The notes: generated by a model from the letters alone, not told the origin. DNA of 64,000 nucleotides from Apiospora phragmitis (GCA_038363925.1 JAQQWL010000011.1:434001-498000), one strand, 5' to 3'; counted from the stretch's first letter, positions 1 through 11,775 are shown. Numbers and translations: made by a program.

Positions 1-401
1 ACCAGCCTGGAGTTTGGGACAAGTGAACGAAGAGCTTTCAGTTGTTGAACATTCAGTCTCGTATTGTGCCCACAAAGGAGTGTCTTGTGTACTGAGTCCA
101 AAGCAATAGGCCGTCTCCGCTAGCTAATCGCCAACGTCGTACCACACCAATGGTGATTGCGGCGTCATTCGTGGGACGACAGGGAGAAGGATTGGTGGCG
201 CAGCACTTGCTCCCCCCGCACTCGCTGACGGCATACTGGAGAAACATGGAGGGCTGTTAGGCAGCAGAATTTGGGAAATACCTACTGTGTTTGTCTTGTT
301 TCGATCAGTACCATCTGGGGAAGTTTCTATGTGATGACTCCCTCTTGAATCCCATATCTGTGATTGTTTTCGCTCCAATTGACACCGATTCCAGGAACAG
401 A
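1..401. other. 5' flank of the AAA+ gene, no gene seen
   Basis: I see no convincing coding sequence or RNA gene here. Short open frames on both strands show no recognisable motif. The stretch probably holds the promoter and 5' leader of the AAA+ gene. Confidence 0.5.
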
Positions 402-2035
402 ATGGCGCCTGTAACGAAAGCAGCAGCAGTCCCAAGCCCTGTGATCGCGGGCCATCATCATCTACCCCCAGGTGATAGCACGACCAGAGAATTCTTCGAA
501 CATACCAATGCACCGCGGATCAACACGGATGCTTTTATCTCCAGGTCACTGAAGGAGCACTACCCCAATCTCGAGCTCTCCATCACTCCCGCTTCCAGCT
601 GCGAGCTCCTAGCCTACGCGCGCGCCGGCTTCGCCAGCTACGAGCCCGTCGACGAGGATGATAAATTCTGCGGGAAGAAGAGTAAGCTCCCGTCGTCCCT
701 GCAGTGGGACATCTACGTCCCGCCCGCGCGCCGCCTCGACGGCGCCCTGGGCGGGCTCGGCGAGCAGGTCCTGTACGGCAAGTACCAGTACAAGTGGCAG
801 GGCCAGGAGTTCCTGGTCTACCTGGTCGACGGCCGCGACGGCGTGTCCGCGTACCCGACCGTGCGCAACTACTACGTCCTGACGGCGAGCCGGCCCCGGG
901 CCCAGCAGCTGCTGCTCGAGGCCGGGCGCTGGGGTGCGGACCTGCACGACGAGATCTGGGTGTACGACCAGGGGCGCTGGCAGAAGGACCGCGAGTTGTA
1001 CGCCAGCATCCAGAAGACGTCGTGGGACCAGGTTATCCTGGACGCCGGCATGAAGCAGGCCCTGATCGACGATCACGTCTCCTTCTTCGAGAGCCGCGAC
1101 ACCTACGCCCGGCTCCAGGTCCCCTGGAAGCGCGGTATTATCTATCACGGCCCGCCTGGCAACGGCAAGACCGTCTCGATCAAGGCGACTATGCACATGC
1201 TGTACGACTGACGAGCCTGTGCCGACTCTCTACGTGCGGTCGCTAGCCTCGGTAAGTAGGGGACCTTTCCTGTTGATTAAGTTTTCTCAAAAACCACCCA
1301 TAACAATGCGGCTGATCTGGTCTTCCTTACGGCACATAGTATGGCGGCCCCGAGTTCTCAATCAAGCAGATCTTCGGCAAAGCCCGCGAGTTCGCGCCAT
1401 GCTACCTCGTGTTCGAGGACCTGGACTCGCTCATCGACGACCGGGTGCGGAGCTACTTCCTGAACGAGGTGGACGGGCTCAGGAACAACGACGGCATCTT
1501 CATGGTCGGCAGCACCAACCACCTCGACCGGCTGGACCCGGGCATCGCGAAGCGGCCGTCGCGCTTCGACCGCAAGTACCGCTTCCCGGACCCGGACCGG
1601 GCGCAGCGCGTCGCGTACTGCGAGTTTTGGCAGGGCAAGCTCGCAGACAACGACGAGATCGAGTTTCCGGACAGGCTGTGCGGGGCTATTGCCGACATCA
1701 CGGATAAGTTCAGCTTCGCGTACATCCAGGAGGCGTTTGTTGCTGCGCTGTTAGCGATTGCGCAGAAGGCAAAGAAGGAGAAGGAGAAGGAGAAGGAGCA
1801 GCAGAAGCCAGGCGGTGGAGAGGAAGGGTTGACTACTACTACTACTACTACTCAGGAGCTCGAGGACGACTGGGTCGGTGTCGTAGGTGGGGGTGATGGT
1901 GGCGGTGATGATCTGGAGGATCTGCTACTCTGGGTCGAGATCAAGAAACAGATCAAGATCCTGCGGGAGGGGATGGAAGACAAGGGACGGCAGGCGGCTA
2001 CAAAATTCAGGCAATTCAGGCTCGATCTCTTATAA
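402..2035 (+). CDS. AAA+ ATPase, BCS1-like, with a 1-bp frameshift
   Basis: AAA+ ATPase of the fungal BCS1-like type; it would couple ATP hydrolysis to remodelling of a protein substrate, which cannot be named here. The start at 402 is the in-frame ATG before the first conserved block. Walker A (GPPGNGKT) is near residue 250, Walker B reads LVFEDLD, sensor 1 is STN and the arginine-finger region is RPSRFDRKY. One intron, 1252-1339 (GTAAGT..TAG, 88 bp), lies between Walker A and B. The C-terminal tail has low-complexity stretches (EKEKEKE, a run of seven Thr, Gly/Asp-rich). Oddity: near 1205-1212 the frame breaks at GACTGAC, where one extra base puts a TGA just after Walker A, while the following exon part (PTLYVRSLAS) continues in the next frame. 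Removing one base and the intron gives exactly 515 codons. I see no N-terminal membrane anchor. The family is clear, the integrity is not. Confidence 0.8.
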
Positions 2036-2172
2036 GAGGGAGTTTAAACGGATGATTAGTAAATGAAATCTATTAAGATGGAAAATTGTATAAGTAGATG
2101 TAGCTGGTATGGCCTGGGTATTCAGATGGAATTGATTCGTGTTGGGTTTCAGTTGATTGCTGATGTTTCCTT

Positions 2173-4025
2173 CTACATGGTGGCGGCCAATGCAACAAGA
2201 GCTGCTCCAACTCCGGACCCGTCTTTGGCCATCCCGATTCGCAGGCGCTTGGCGTGGCCAGGTCCCAACACGTCTTCCACTGCTTCGCGTATCTCTTGTT
2301 CGAATGTCGGATAGAACTCGATTAGAGAACCATCCACGCCCACTTCGACCACATCTTCTTCCTCTTCGTCTGCCAGCTGTGTTGTTGTTGTTGTTGTCGG
2401 ATTTGGTTGTTCTTCAGGCGCCATGACTGCTGCTGGGGCACCCGATTTCTTGTTAATAGCGGGTCTGAGAAGCCACCCCAGGCCTAAACTCCGCACTACC
2501 CCGTAAATGAATGCCCTGAAGCGCCGGCACATGGCGCCAAACCGACTGCTATTACCACTGCTCGAGTTTGAGCCTGAGCCTGAGCTTGACACCTTCATCT
2601 TTATGGACTGCTTTTCAACCCCCGCTGCGTCCGACTTCGATAGCAGGGAAGACACTGTCGACAGCGAGTCGCGTGGCTGGCTGCATTGCACAATAATGGC
2701 GGCAAGCGCCACTCCAGCTAAACGGGCAGACCGGCGTGCAATGGCCTTTGCTATCATCTGGATTGCGCGGGCATCGGCCTCCGACACATTGTCGTCCGCT
2801 CTGAAGATTTCGGTGACGTGCACGATGGCCTGGGAGAGGTTGCCGCTGTCATCCGCCGCAATGTGCGACAACACAGAGCTCTCAATCCCTTCTTTCCGAA
2901 ACACCGGCGATCCCGGGTTTAGTGTCATGCTGAACAAATGCTCATCGGCCAAGCGCACTACGACCAGCCTCAGCAGCTCGCCCAGATAGAGCCCCGAAAT
3001 CCGTTTTCTCCGCCATCTCCTGCCGCGGATGAGGCGAAGCCGCATCAAGGAGTTCGTCGTATTCTGTCGACGGGAGCACGCCTTCTAGGCCGTCGCCGAA
3101 GCAGCCCCATTCCGTATTGATGACCATCAAGTCGCCGGGCTGGCGAGTCTGGAAGTCAGCGTGTCCGTGCAGCCTCTTGACGTTCTCGAGCCTCTCCACG
3201 TAGGCGGCGTTGGTCCCCGTGCCGAAAATGGCCCCGATCGTTGTCGCCGTCGTAGCAGAAGCCTTTCCTTGCGACGCAGTGTATGCTCGAGTGAGCAACG
3301 TGCCAACACTATCGTTCGCCAGCGCGACCACGAGAACAGGAACATGGAGCTCGTCCAAGCCCTCCTGCAGCATCTCGCACGGATCGCGACCCAGGGCCTC
3401 GGGGATGTTCCACCCCTTATCCCAGAACATCACACTGCCTTTGGCCAATGTGTGCTGTTCATAGGTGAAGCTGAAGGTGAAGCCTAACTTGCGAAAGTCC
3501 TCGCGCCGCAGAGAATGGCCTGCCACACTTTGGATCCCCATCGTGTAGGTCGGCCTCCGGGTGATCCTTCAGAAAGTCTCGGATCTTTTCTGCGATAAAA
3601 CGGAAGAGCGGCTTGTAGCTTTGGCTGGTCGTGAGCGGGCGAAGGATCGGGTACTTAGTCTGCACAAGCGAGTATGTGCCATCGCCGTGTAAGTGTACGG
3701 AACAGACTCGGCAATTGGTGCCTCCCAGGTCGACAGCCAGGAAGACTCCCTTCTCCCGCCCGGTCGGAATTGCCCTCACATATGACGGGATTTGGCTAAG
3801 ACTGTCTGGCTGCTCCAGTGCATTCTCTGTTAAATCACTTGTTAACAAACAGCTTAGTCCCCCCTGGCAAGCCAGTTCCAATGACGACTTACTCATGTGG
3901 TCCACGAAGTGCGCAGTCACCTTGCGCGCATCTCGGCTACTGAACTCGAATTCTCGGGCAATCCGTTCCGCCCGGGCAAGCAAGCCTGATGTTGAACTGG
4001 CATTGCTGAGCGACATCACACTCAA
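2173..4025 (-). CDS. Hexokinase-family sugar kinase with two 1-bp frameshifts and a C-terminal insert
   Basis: Hexokinase-fold kinase expected to phosphorylate a hexose or amino-hexose with ATP in the cytosol. Visible motifs are phosphate-1 DLGGTN near residue 77, sugar-binding LGFTFSF, the catalytic aspartate in ALANDSVGT, GTGTNAAYVE, NTEWG and C-terminal AKDGSGVGAAL. An in-frame intron at 3892-3827 (GTAAGT..AACAG, 66 bp) is read through by the ORF. The frame breaks twice, each time by one extra base in a 4-base run: GGGG at 3536-3539 and AAAA at 3004-3007 (minus-strand sense). Corrected, it is 594 residues, against roughly 490 for the family. The excess is a Ser/Gly, Thr and acidic low-complexity insert of about 75 residues before GVDGSLIEFYP. 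The usual TKGF reads DKGW. With a deaminase relic 3 kb away, a GlcNAc kinase role is possible (inference). A regulatory HxkC/HxkD-like protein is the alternative. Confidence 0.8.
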
Positions 4026-4965
4026 AGTGTCATACGCTGTCTAGCGTTCGTTCTTCACGACGAATCAAGGGGCGCAACGACCAACGACCCCAGTGAAGGA
4101 ACAGATAATATGATGATACATGAGTCCCGAGAGACTTCATGAGATCTATGGAAAGAACCGACATGGTAAAAAACCTAAAAAGCAACCAGAGAAAGTTGCA
4201 AGAGCTAGCAAACGTTGTTGCTGATCCGCCGTAGGTATTCTGCAATGCCCGGTGTTTCGCTGAATTTCTCATCAACCGACCGGGTAGGTGGAGTTGCTTC
4301 CATTATTAGCGAGTGTGTACCCCATGCATTGCGCATACCCGGCCATTTAACCGACAATTCCCGGATGGCCAGGATCCCCCTCGCCTCGACTCACGATGCT
4401 TCTGGTCAGAGCCGTTTCTGGTTAGAATGCTTAATCCTAGCACGGCTCGTACGTAAACAAAATACATTTGCTGAATGTAACATGCAGGATAAGTAACCTG
4501 GATGCTACACAATCGCAGTGGGTGATTGTACGGCTCCACCGATAGCAACAACCCCACCGCCCGTTACCCCAGGGGGTAGGTCGCTAAGCCACTCTGCCAC
4601 TATCACTCACCCCTGCGCGCACACCCGCCGCCTGTCGGACGAGAAGCGCTCATGGGTTCCTCACCTGACTCTCGACCCAGGCCTGTATCTTCTCACAATG
4701 TGTGCGACGACGCAATTGCAACAGTCTTTGCCCAGCATTTTTGGATCTGTTTCCACCACCAACACCACCAATGCGACTGCTTCTACCGTGAGCCTATGGA
4801 ATCTCATCTGTCGTGTCCAGCGGGGTCATCGTCCGAATTGTGCTACGCCAATACCTGAACTCTGATCTGCCGTCTGTTTACCAACGTGGGGCGATTTTCT
4901 TTTACGCTGCACACCTAGACTACCGTTGCAGACATCAGCCTGGGCATCGCGGCACTGGCCCTAAG
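4026..4965. other. Divergent promoter region, no gene seen
   Basis: This gap separates the minus-strand hexokinase from the plus-strand Zn2Cys6 gene, so both promoters should lie here. I see no convincing coding sequence, tRNA or repeat. Confidence 0.5.
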
Positions 4966-7040
4966 ATGACGAGCAACAACATGTCTCCGGGCAGTGTACA
5001 TTACGGGCCGAGCAACCATGCGGAGGAGTCTCGGTCAGAGGAGTCTGCCGAGCCGAAAGCCCGCAAGGCATGCAGTCAGTAACCCTAGCATCTCCCGCCC
5101 CCGTGATCTGGTGTGCTGTGTGTCACGTGCTGTGTGCTCATCATCAAGCATGTAAACAGTCAATTGTCGAAGACAGAAAATGAAGTGTCGTATAGATAAC
5201 GGGAACACATGCCGGCGATGTCACCGGTCTGGTGTGCCTTGCATCTTCGTGCCCCGGGCCAATGCCGCTGGTCTTCCTATCAATCTGGGCATCCTGGACC
5301 CATCTCAGGCTGAGATCAACAAGACGGTCATGCGGCGGCTCAAGATGATTGAGGATTACCTTGGCCTCAGCGCACCCGAAGAGAGCTGCCTGGAGACGGA
5401 CCCGCCGAATGGGCAGATGGAAGAAGACGAGCCAGAGACACCCGAAGACCACGCGCTGAGTGCGCTATGGATGGCTGCTGCGGCGTTGGAGAAGGTCTGC
5501 CCGCCCTCCATTGGTGGTGGCGCCGGCAGCATCATCTGGCAGAGGAACATGATCAAGCAGCTCTGGCTGCGCTTCCACGAGACGATGCCGCGTCTGCACT
5601 TCCTCCCCAGCAAGCAGACCTTCTCGTCGCCGCGGCCCGTCCTACTCGCGTCGATCCTCTACTGCTCGAGCGCGCGCGGGACGCCCGAGGTGGCGGAGCT
5701 GGCACCCCACTACTTCGCCGTCCTGTGCAACGCCATCGCGCAGCTCAGCATCCCCAACAGCGAGATCGGGCGGCCGCCCGACGGCGCGGACGAGGCCGAG
5801 GAGTGGGCCTTCCAGACGGTGCTGGGCATCATCCTGGCGGGCCTCCTGACCGAGGCCTACGTGCGCGAGACGGGCGTCTGGATCTCGGTGGCGTACCGCC
5901 TGATCCTGGAGCACTGCCCGCCGCACGCCGATGACGGCGGGCCGCACAGGTACGGGTGCGCGCGCGAGTGGCGCCGTTTATTTAGTGGGTGCCAGATCGT
6001 CGACCTCGAGCATGCGAGCCTGCATCTGTCGTGCCCCGTCATCCCCATCGAGGCGCCGCTGCCGGCGCTGCGCATCTCGCCGCGCGACCAGCTTTATCGG
6101 TTGTCGCGCATGATGCACACGGGGCTCGCGCACTTCACGGGGCGCGGGCTGCCGACTATTTGGTCCTGCTTCACGCGCGAGAGCCCGCCGCCCGACGCGG
6201 TGATGAGCGCGACCTGTTCGTTCAGCGCGGTGGATGCGGCCGTCATACGGGATTGGGCGCGCCAGCTGGACGAGTGGCTGGTTGATTTTAGCAGCAACAG
6301 CAGCGCCTCCGTCTCCCACGATCCTTCGTCGTCGTCCTCGTCGGTGACGTCGGCGGCGGCGATGTCGGAGCAGGACCGGACCCTGGTCTTCCGCCAGTAC
6401 GTACTCCACCGCCTCGTCGTGCTGTCCATCTACCACCCGGCCCGGGGATGCAACCTGTACTCCAACAGCATCACGCCCAACGAGCAGTTCGAGCTGCTGC
6501 TCTCGGCGCGCGCGACGCTGCGGCTGCACCTGAACGACAAGTCCATCTGGTCCAACTGGGACTTCGTCATGATCACCTGGGCGGCGCTGATCGTGCTGCA
6601 GGCCGTCGAGGGCGGGGCGGGGGAACTGGATGGTAAGTCTACATCACATCACATCGCATGTTTCTTTTACTCCTGTTAAACCCCCACCCGCACCATTACT
6701 CACATGAGTACAATTGCCACAACATTGACAAACTGACTGACCCAAAATTCACCCGAGTGCAGACCTCACCAACATCCGCATCCACCTCGACATGCTCCGG
6801 CAGACCAACGAGCCCCGGCCCAGCCTCCGCGCCATGCTCGTGGCGCGGCTCGAGCAGAGCCTCGAGTCGGTCCAGACCCCGAGCCCGACGGCGCTGCGCG
6901 ACCCCCTGCAGCAGCCGCCGCTGCCCCTGAGCCCCGCGTTCGACTACTCATGGCAGATCTTCGACCAGGCCAGCCTGCAGCAGATGACGTACCCGGCGTG
7001 GCCGTTGGCGCCGCAGTTGCAGGCGGCGCCTATGCAGTGA
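4966..7040 (+). CDS. Zn2Cys6 transcription factor with fungal middle homology region
   Basis: Nuclear DNA-binding regulator. The binuclear zinc cluster spans the first intron: splicing 5075-5159 (GTCAGT..CAG, 85 bp) gives C36-x2-C39-x6-C46-x7-C54-x2-C57-x6-C64, a textbook CX2CX6CX7CX2CX6C. A more obvious GTAACC donor four bases downstream would destroy this spacing, which decides the donor. The second intron is 6633-6762 (GTAAGT..GCAG, 130 bp). The large middle exon is rich in Leu/Ala helices typical of the fungal-specific middle homology region. It contains a Ser-rich linker and the C-terminus is Pro/Gln-rich. The three exons total 1860 nt, 619 residues plus stop, with no frame break. The start at 4966 is chosen over the in-frame ATG at 4813, whose extension has no conserved character. 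It lies between the hexokinase and the deaminase relic, so it may have regulated them. Confidence 0.9.
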
Positions 7041-7079
7041 ATACTCAATCAAGTTTTGGGTTAACGGGTGTCAGGTCGC

Positions 7080-7830
7080 CTAGCAGCTTCCCTCGTCTCT
7101 CTTCTGTGGCTTATTTACATTGACGCTATTGATCCGCAAACCGAGCGTCGCGTCCTTGTGGACGACCACCATGCTTCTGTACGAATACATCTGCAGGCAG
7201 CACAACGGCGCAAATGTGTGGTGGTTCAGCCCGCCCTCGGCGGCCTCTCGTAGCGCATTGGCTCAACCGGCGTCCGAGGCAAGCATGAAACCCTCCTTGG
7301 CCTTCGTGATAGTCTGCGCCACGACGGTCAGCGGCGTCTTGGAGACCTGCTCGACTTCGCCGCCGAAGAAGCGCGCCGCGTTGGCCGGGACCGTGTCGTA
7401 CGCCAACGTGTTGAATCGCATGCGGCTCGCCAGGTTTGGCCCGGGCTCGTTAAAGGTGACGTGGCCGTCGCCGCCCACGGCGTTTGGAAATAAATGGTAT
7501 CCCCAAAAGTCCTGATGGCCCGCTCGTGTGCCACACAATTGGCTTATAGGCCATCCGACGAGGAATTGCTACCGTCCAGGATGTGGATGTTTTCGGGGCA
7601 CACTTCGACGCGCGAGACGAAGACGTGTTCGTCCATGTTGTTGATGGTGGCGAATTTCCGGAAGAAGACATAGTTTGAGGCGTAGCCGCGACGTGGTTTT
7701 TATAGATGGTCAGGAGGGTTATGCTGCCTGTGGGCAGGCCTGGATGGAGAGGGGTTTGGAGCGGGTGGAGGTGAAGGCGTTTATGCGATCTACATGTGAA
7801 GATTCTTGGTCGGAGAATAAACCCTCAAAC
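7080..7830 (-). pseudogene. Glucosamine-6-phosphate deaminase (NagB/Nag1 family) relic
   Basis: Remains of an enzyme that converts glucosamine-6-phosphate to fructose-6-phosphate and ammonia, the last step of N-acetylglucosamine catabolism. Read on the minus strand in order: DRINAF; then, across frame changes, GLPTGS and IYKNHV (7690-7790); FATINNMDEHV; VCPENIHILDG; GGDGHVTFNEPG with ASRMRFNTLAYDT; and a tail with EGGLNH and DATLGL. Damage: at least two frame changes in the N-terminal third, loss of the roughly 20-residue active-site segment that normally follows NMDEYVG, a frame change after HILDG, and an in-frame TGA at 7263-7265 inside the last conserved block. The 3' stop is at 7080-7082. 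The 5' end is uncertain to a few tens of bases. It lies just downstream of the Zn2Cys6 gene, convergent with it, and about 3 kb from the hexokinase gene. Confidence 0.85.
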
Positions 7831-8967
7831 ACAGATGTGGTAGTGATGGGAAACTTGTGATGTATTTTGAAATGTACGAGGAGGCGGCCGGCGCATTTTT
7901 TCGGATTATGAGTACCATGACGGGATGGCTTGTATGTCTGGGTATTATAATGACGCAGTATCCATTGCTGATGTCAGGATCGTTGATGACGATGTACGAA
8001 GATCTATTGGGCATAGATAGTGAGCAGGCTTGGTTGACTTGATTTGCCGTCAGACTATCTGCCTCATCCCTCCCTTGGGAGAGAAAACCAGGGGAAGGGG
8101 ACGAGGAATGTGTAAAATGATCTGCCAATGCTATACAGGCCAGCACTGTATGATAAGGATGATCGATATCCGGGTTTCACTGTCCGGGTTCTTGACTGAG
8201 ATGGAAGGCACGGCCCTTATGGAGCACTCATTTCCATAAATAGCACATGACTAATGGCTAGGTGGTCGCAATACGCGTAACTACGGCCCAGGTTGCCCGG
8301 CTATTAGGGTTGCGTACGGATCCGGTCAAGCTTGCCGGAATGTGGATTGGACGTGGCAGCTACTTGAATTCGCCGGGCTTGTCCGCGCCGGCCAATGTCG
8401 CCGGACTAGGGAACGGGGGATCGACTGTGGATGGGGACGAGCACGAGAGGACCCACTCACCAGCTACATCCCCGGGATTGGGAAAAGCTTGGTCTGCTTT
8501 GGGCAGGGATAGACAGTGGCGTGGGGGTTGGGAATATGGATCAATCGTACGATGTGGGATGTGGGAGGCTGCCTGGGTTGAGAGGATGCGGGAGAGGATT
8601 CCTGGTAAGGGAGACCATGATGAGGGGACATGTGTCGGTTGCATGTGGGTGATGGCGACGATCATATACGGGCGCATAACAGGATGAGTTGAAATAAGGG
8701 TTCTGATCCTGATTTGGGTCGTCACGTAACGATTCGGAGCAGCTGTAGGAGCAAGGGCAATCAAACAAGTACAAGTGCAACATATCATAAGATGTTCCAT
8801 TTGGCATAATTGTCATCTAATTAAGGTTCTAATTAAGTGCTTGATTTTGATCATGGTGCTCAATCCCCACGGTAGGATAAAACCAGACATACAAGACCAA
8901 TGGTACATATATATATCTATTCTTTGGGTCGGCCGCTCAACATCATTCCAATCCGGCCCCCCTCCGC
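7831..8967. other. Intergenic, nothing recognised
   Basis: Several overlapping open frames of 60-146 codons occur on both strands but none has a recognisable motif. I treat them as chance frames. Confidence 0.5.
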
Positions 8968-10770
8968 TCAATGCTCCTTATGCGTCGAGATCTTCCGCTT
9001 ATAGTCCTTCCGCGCGACGAACCACCAAGCCAAGATAATGACCGGCAACGCCCCGACCACGACGCACGTGTAGTTCATGCTCTCGGCCGCGACGGGCATG
9101 CTGTAGGGAAAACTGAAAAACACGATGGCGAACAGCAGCCACCCCACGGTGACGCCGTTGACCAGCCAGCCCCAGAAGGCGCCCATGTGGAAGTGGCCGC
9201 GGTGCATGTGGCGCCGGCCCGTCAGCATGTTGGTGCCGATGGGGATGAGGTAGGCGATATTGTTGATGGTGACGGCGGCGCCCAGCATGCTGTTGAAGGC
9301 GGTGCTGCTGCCGAGGTACAGACAACCCAAGGCGGCGACGCAGGCGGCCACGGCGAGCTGGGCGTTGAGGGGCACGCCGAAGCGGCCGGACACCTTGGCG
9401 AGGGTGCGCGAGAAGGGCACGGCGTCGTCGCGCGCGAAGGCCCAGAGGACTCGGCTCGTGGACAGCTGCGAGGACACGACGCAGGGGCCCAGGGCCACGA
9501 ACAGGATGAAGGTCAGCCCAAAAGCGCCGCCGCTCGAGCGCGTCACTTGCCGGAACAGCTCGGCGAGCGGCAGGCCTGTGGGGGTTGAGGCTAGGGCGGC
9601 GTAGTCTTGCACGCTGAACATGAGGGCGATGAGGTAGGTTAGGCCGGTGCCGAAGGCGATGGTCAGGGTGATGGCGATGGCGAGGGGGGCATTGCGGGAA
9701 GGCTGTTGGTTGATGGAGGTGTTGTCAGTTAATCAATCATCTGCGGTTCTTTCTTGACACAGATTGAAGATGGGTTCGGTAAGGGTAATGGTGGAGTAGG
9801 TGCATTCTTACGTTAGGCATCTCCTCAGTGATGTGCGTGACACCATCCAGTCCCCCCAAACTGTAGAGCGGGTTGACGAGCCCCGTGATGAAGCAGATAA
9901 CCTGGTTCTCCCAGCCCGTGTTGTTGACCCAGGTCTTGAAGACAAACTCGGGCGACTGGTGGGTGGGGGCGCAGGCGACGACGGTGACGAGCACGGCGAG
10001 CCAGCCGAGCTGCAGGTAGAAGAGCGAGAACTTGTTCAGGGCCGGGATGATCCGGTTGCCGAACATGACGACGCACGCCGTCGCTACGTTCAGGCCCTGG
10101 TAGATGATGAAGGTCTGCCACGTCTGCAGCTCCAGGTCGGCGTGGTACAGCGCGATGAGCGCCGCCAGCGTCTGCGCGTAGATCAGGTTCGTCGAGGCTG
10201 TGGTGAAGATCCCTGTAAATAGAAAAAGAGTGAGTCCTTAGGCTCTTCATGCCATGAGCCTCCATTGAGCCCAGGCTTTAAGAGGCAGCACCACTTACAG
10301 CCAAAGCAGGTGAACCATCCTGTGATGAAACTGAGGAAGGCCATCATCTTCTTGGGGCGCCACGGCGGCGATCCAGTGGTACATGCCGCCCTCGGTCGGG
10401 TAGCTCGACACGAATTCGGCCAAGGAGGCGCCCAGAAACGATTGCAGAAACGTAACCAGGATGAAGCCATAGATGATGGCGCCCGGACCACCGGCATTGA
10501 TCTCGGTCACGATGCCCAGACCTAGCCCGGTCCAGGAGATGGTGGTCGTGGAAGCGAGGCCGATGAGGGACAGAATCGTGAAATGGCGCTTCAGCTCTTG
10601 TGTGTGACCTGCGACTCATTGTGAGCTTGTGACGTCGTTCAATGTGTAAATGGGCAGATTGGCTCACCCATCTGCGCCAAGCGTAGCTCATCGGCATTCA
10701 TGTGCTGCTTCTCCACAGAAGCGGTCGTGTCGACGACCCCGTCCGTCTTGCTCGAGATGCTTTCGCCCAT
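8968..10770 (-). CDS. APC-family amino acid/choline/GABA-type permease, one 1-bp frameshift
   Basis: Polytopic plasma-membrane permease of the fungal APC (amino acid-choline/GABA) type. Start at 10770. Four exons: 10770-10668, 10608-10299, 10212-9812 and 9702-8968. The introns of 59, 86 and 109 bp have GT..AG ends. The N-terminal tail is soluble. The first membrane segments carry SWTGLGLGI and EINAGGPGAIIYGF, followed by PTEGGMYHW, SLGGLDGVTHITEEMPN and SRNAPLAIAIT, all typical of the family. The tail after the last hydrophobic span is basic (KDYKRK). Exon 2 holds one extra base in CCCC at 10354-10357 (minus sense) between IAAVAP and KKMMAFLSF. Without it the exons total 516 codons, 515 residues, the normal length. 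The substrate cannot be read from the sequence; Uga4-like GABA or Hnm1-like choline transport are options. Confidence 0.85.
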
Positions 10771-11555
10771 GGTTGGTGTTTGCTCTGTTTATCCAATCCT
10801 CTCAAGCGATTGATTGACTGCTGTGGTCAAGAAAAATTCAAGAGGGCGAATTGATCAAAGACAAGCGACGCCGGAAAGAAGAAGAAGAAGAAGTCCATTC
10901 TCTGGCCAAAGTGAGAATACGACATGTTCGCAGCATCATGCGATATTCATATGCGTTACACATCTCATTATCTCGGTTGCTAACTCGTATTATCTAAGTA
11001 GGTATCGGTCGGTCGCTGGCAATCAGTCCCGCCTTTGCTGATAGCGCTGTGTGACCCCTGGCAGTGGAGTTGCAGGCGATGGGGCCCTGGGCTTGCTGCA
11101 GTAGGTTAGGTGGTAGATGGGCGAACAGCTCTTTGGGAATTATGATGGGTTTATCCCGAAGATACTTTGGACACCCGGACTACTTTACCCCATCCTGGTA
11201 GCATGCGCCATGAGATCGGGTCTGGATCAATCGCTAACTCCCCGTTGCGCTGGGGAAAGTGAACAGAGCATTTTGGGGAAGGGCCCGACTTTGAGCGATC
11301 AGGGAACAGGCCGATTTGGGGTTGAGTCTGCTATCGTCGGCCCACTCAACTGCCCGGGCTTGGCCGGCTTTGCGTTGATACCTTTTCAGCTACGGTCGCA
11401 ACTGCAAAGGCGCAATGCGCTCGGTACTTCCCGCGTGCGGCAATTTTGATATATGTCCATAGGTAGAAGAGATATCTCATGAATAGAAAAATAAATATCG
11501 CATACCAACACAGCAGGAACATCCAATTTTCCAAAGTGCAAAAAAACAATTAATT
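10771..11555. other. Intergenic, nothing recognised
   Basis: Probable promoter side of the permease gene, with a short purine run (GAAGAAGAAGAAGAAG) near 10876. No gene seen. Confidence 0.5.
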
Positions 11556-11626
11556 TGCACTAGCCGCGAATCGAACGCGGGGCCCATCGATGGCAACGAT
11601 GGATTTTACCACTAAACCACTAGTGC
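11556..11626 (-). tRNA. tRNA-Gly(GCC): tRNA-Gly (anticodon GCC)
   Basis: A 71-nt cloverleaf on the minus strand. The acceptor GCACTAG pairs with CTAGTGC. The A box region reads TGGTTTAGTGG, the anticodon loop is TTGCCAT, and the T arm CCGCG-TTCGATT-CGCGG pairs perfectly. No intron. It is one of three near-identical copies in the window. Confidence 0.93.
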
Positions 11627-11775
11627 CTTGGATAGCAAAGATGATCATGATGACAATTCTGCAGATTTTGAAATATATATATGTTGGTATCAGGCATTAG
11701 ATATCGAAAACCGTTGATCATCATTCCCTGCTTTAACCGAACTCTGCACCCTAAACATAGGTTTTCCCATCACCC

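Noticed and set aside
609..1196. Long minus-strand open frame opposite the AAA+ gene
   Set aside because: GC-rich third positions of the real gene leave the antisense frame open; the translation is a low-complexity Ala/Val/Leu/Arg string without motifs. The same applies to antisense frames over the transcription factor, permease, MFS, SDR and reductase genes.
1195..1215. An intron to explain the AAA+ frame change
   Set aside because: Only one extra base separates the two frames, with no room for an intron. The other single-base breaks (hexokinase, permease, MFS, tyrosinase) were also checked for GT..AG pairs and none fits.
4813..4965. N-terminal extension of the first Zn2Cys6 protein from an earlier ATG
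   Set aside because: The extra 51 residues have no conserved character and include Cys/Arg runs typical of untranslated sequence; the ATG at 4966 gives a normal short tail before the zinc cluster.
8262..8800. Open frames of 141 and 146 codons on opposite strands
   Set aside because: No homologous motif, no intron or signal features, and mutual overlap; treated as chance frames.
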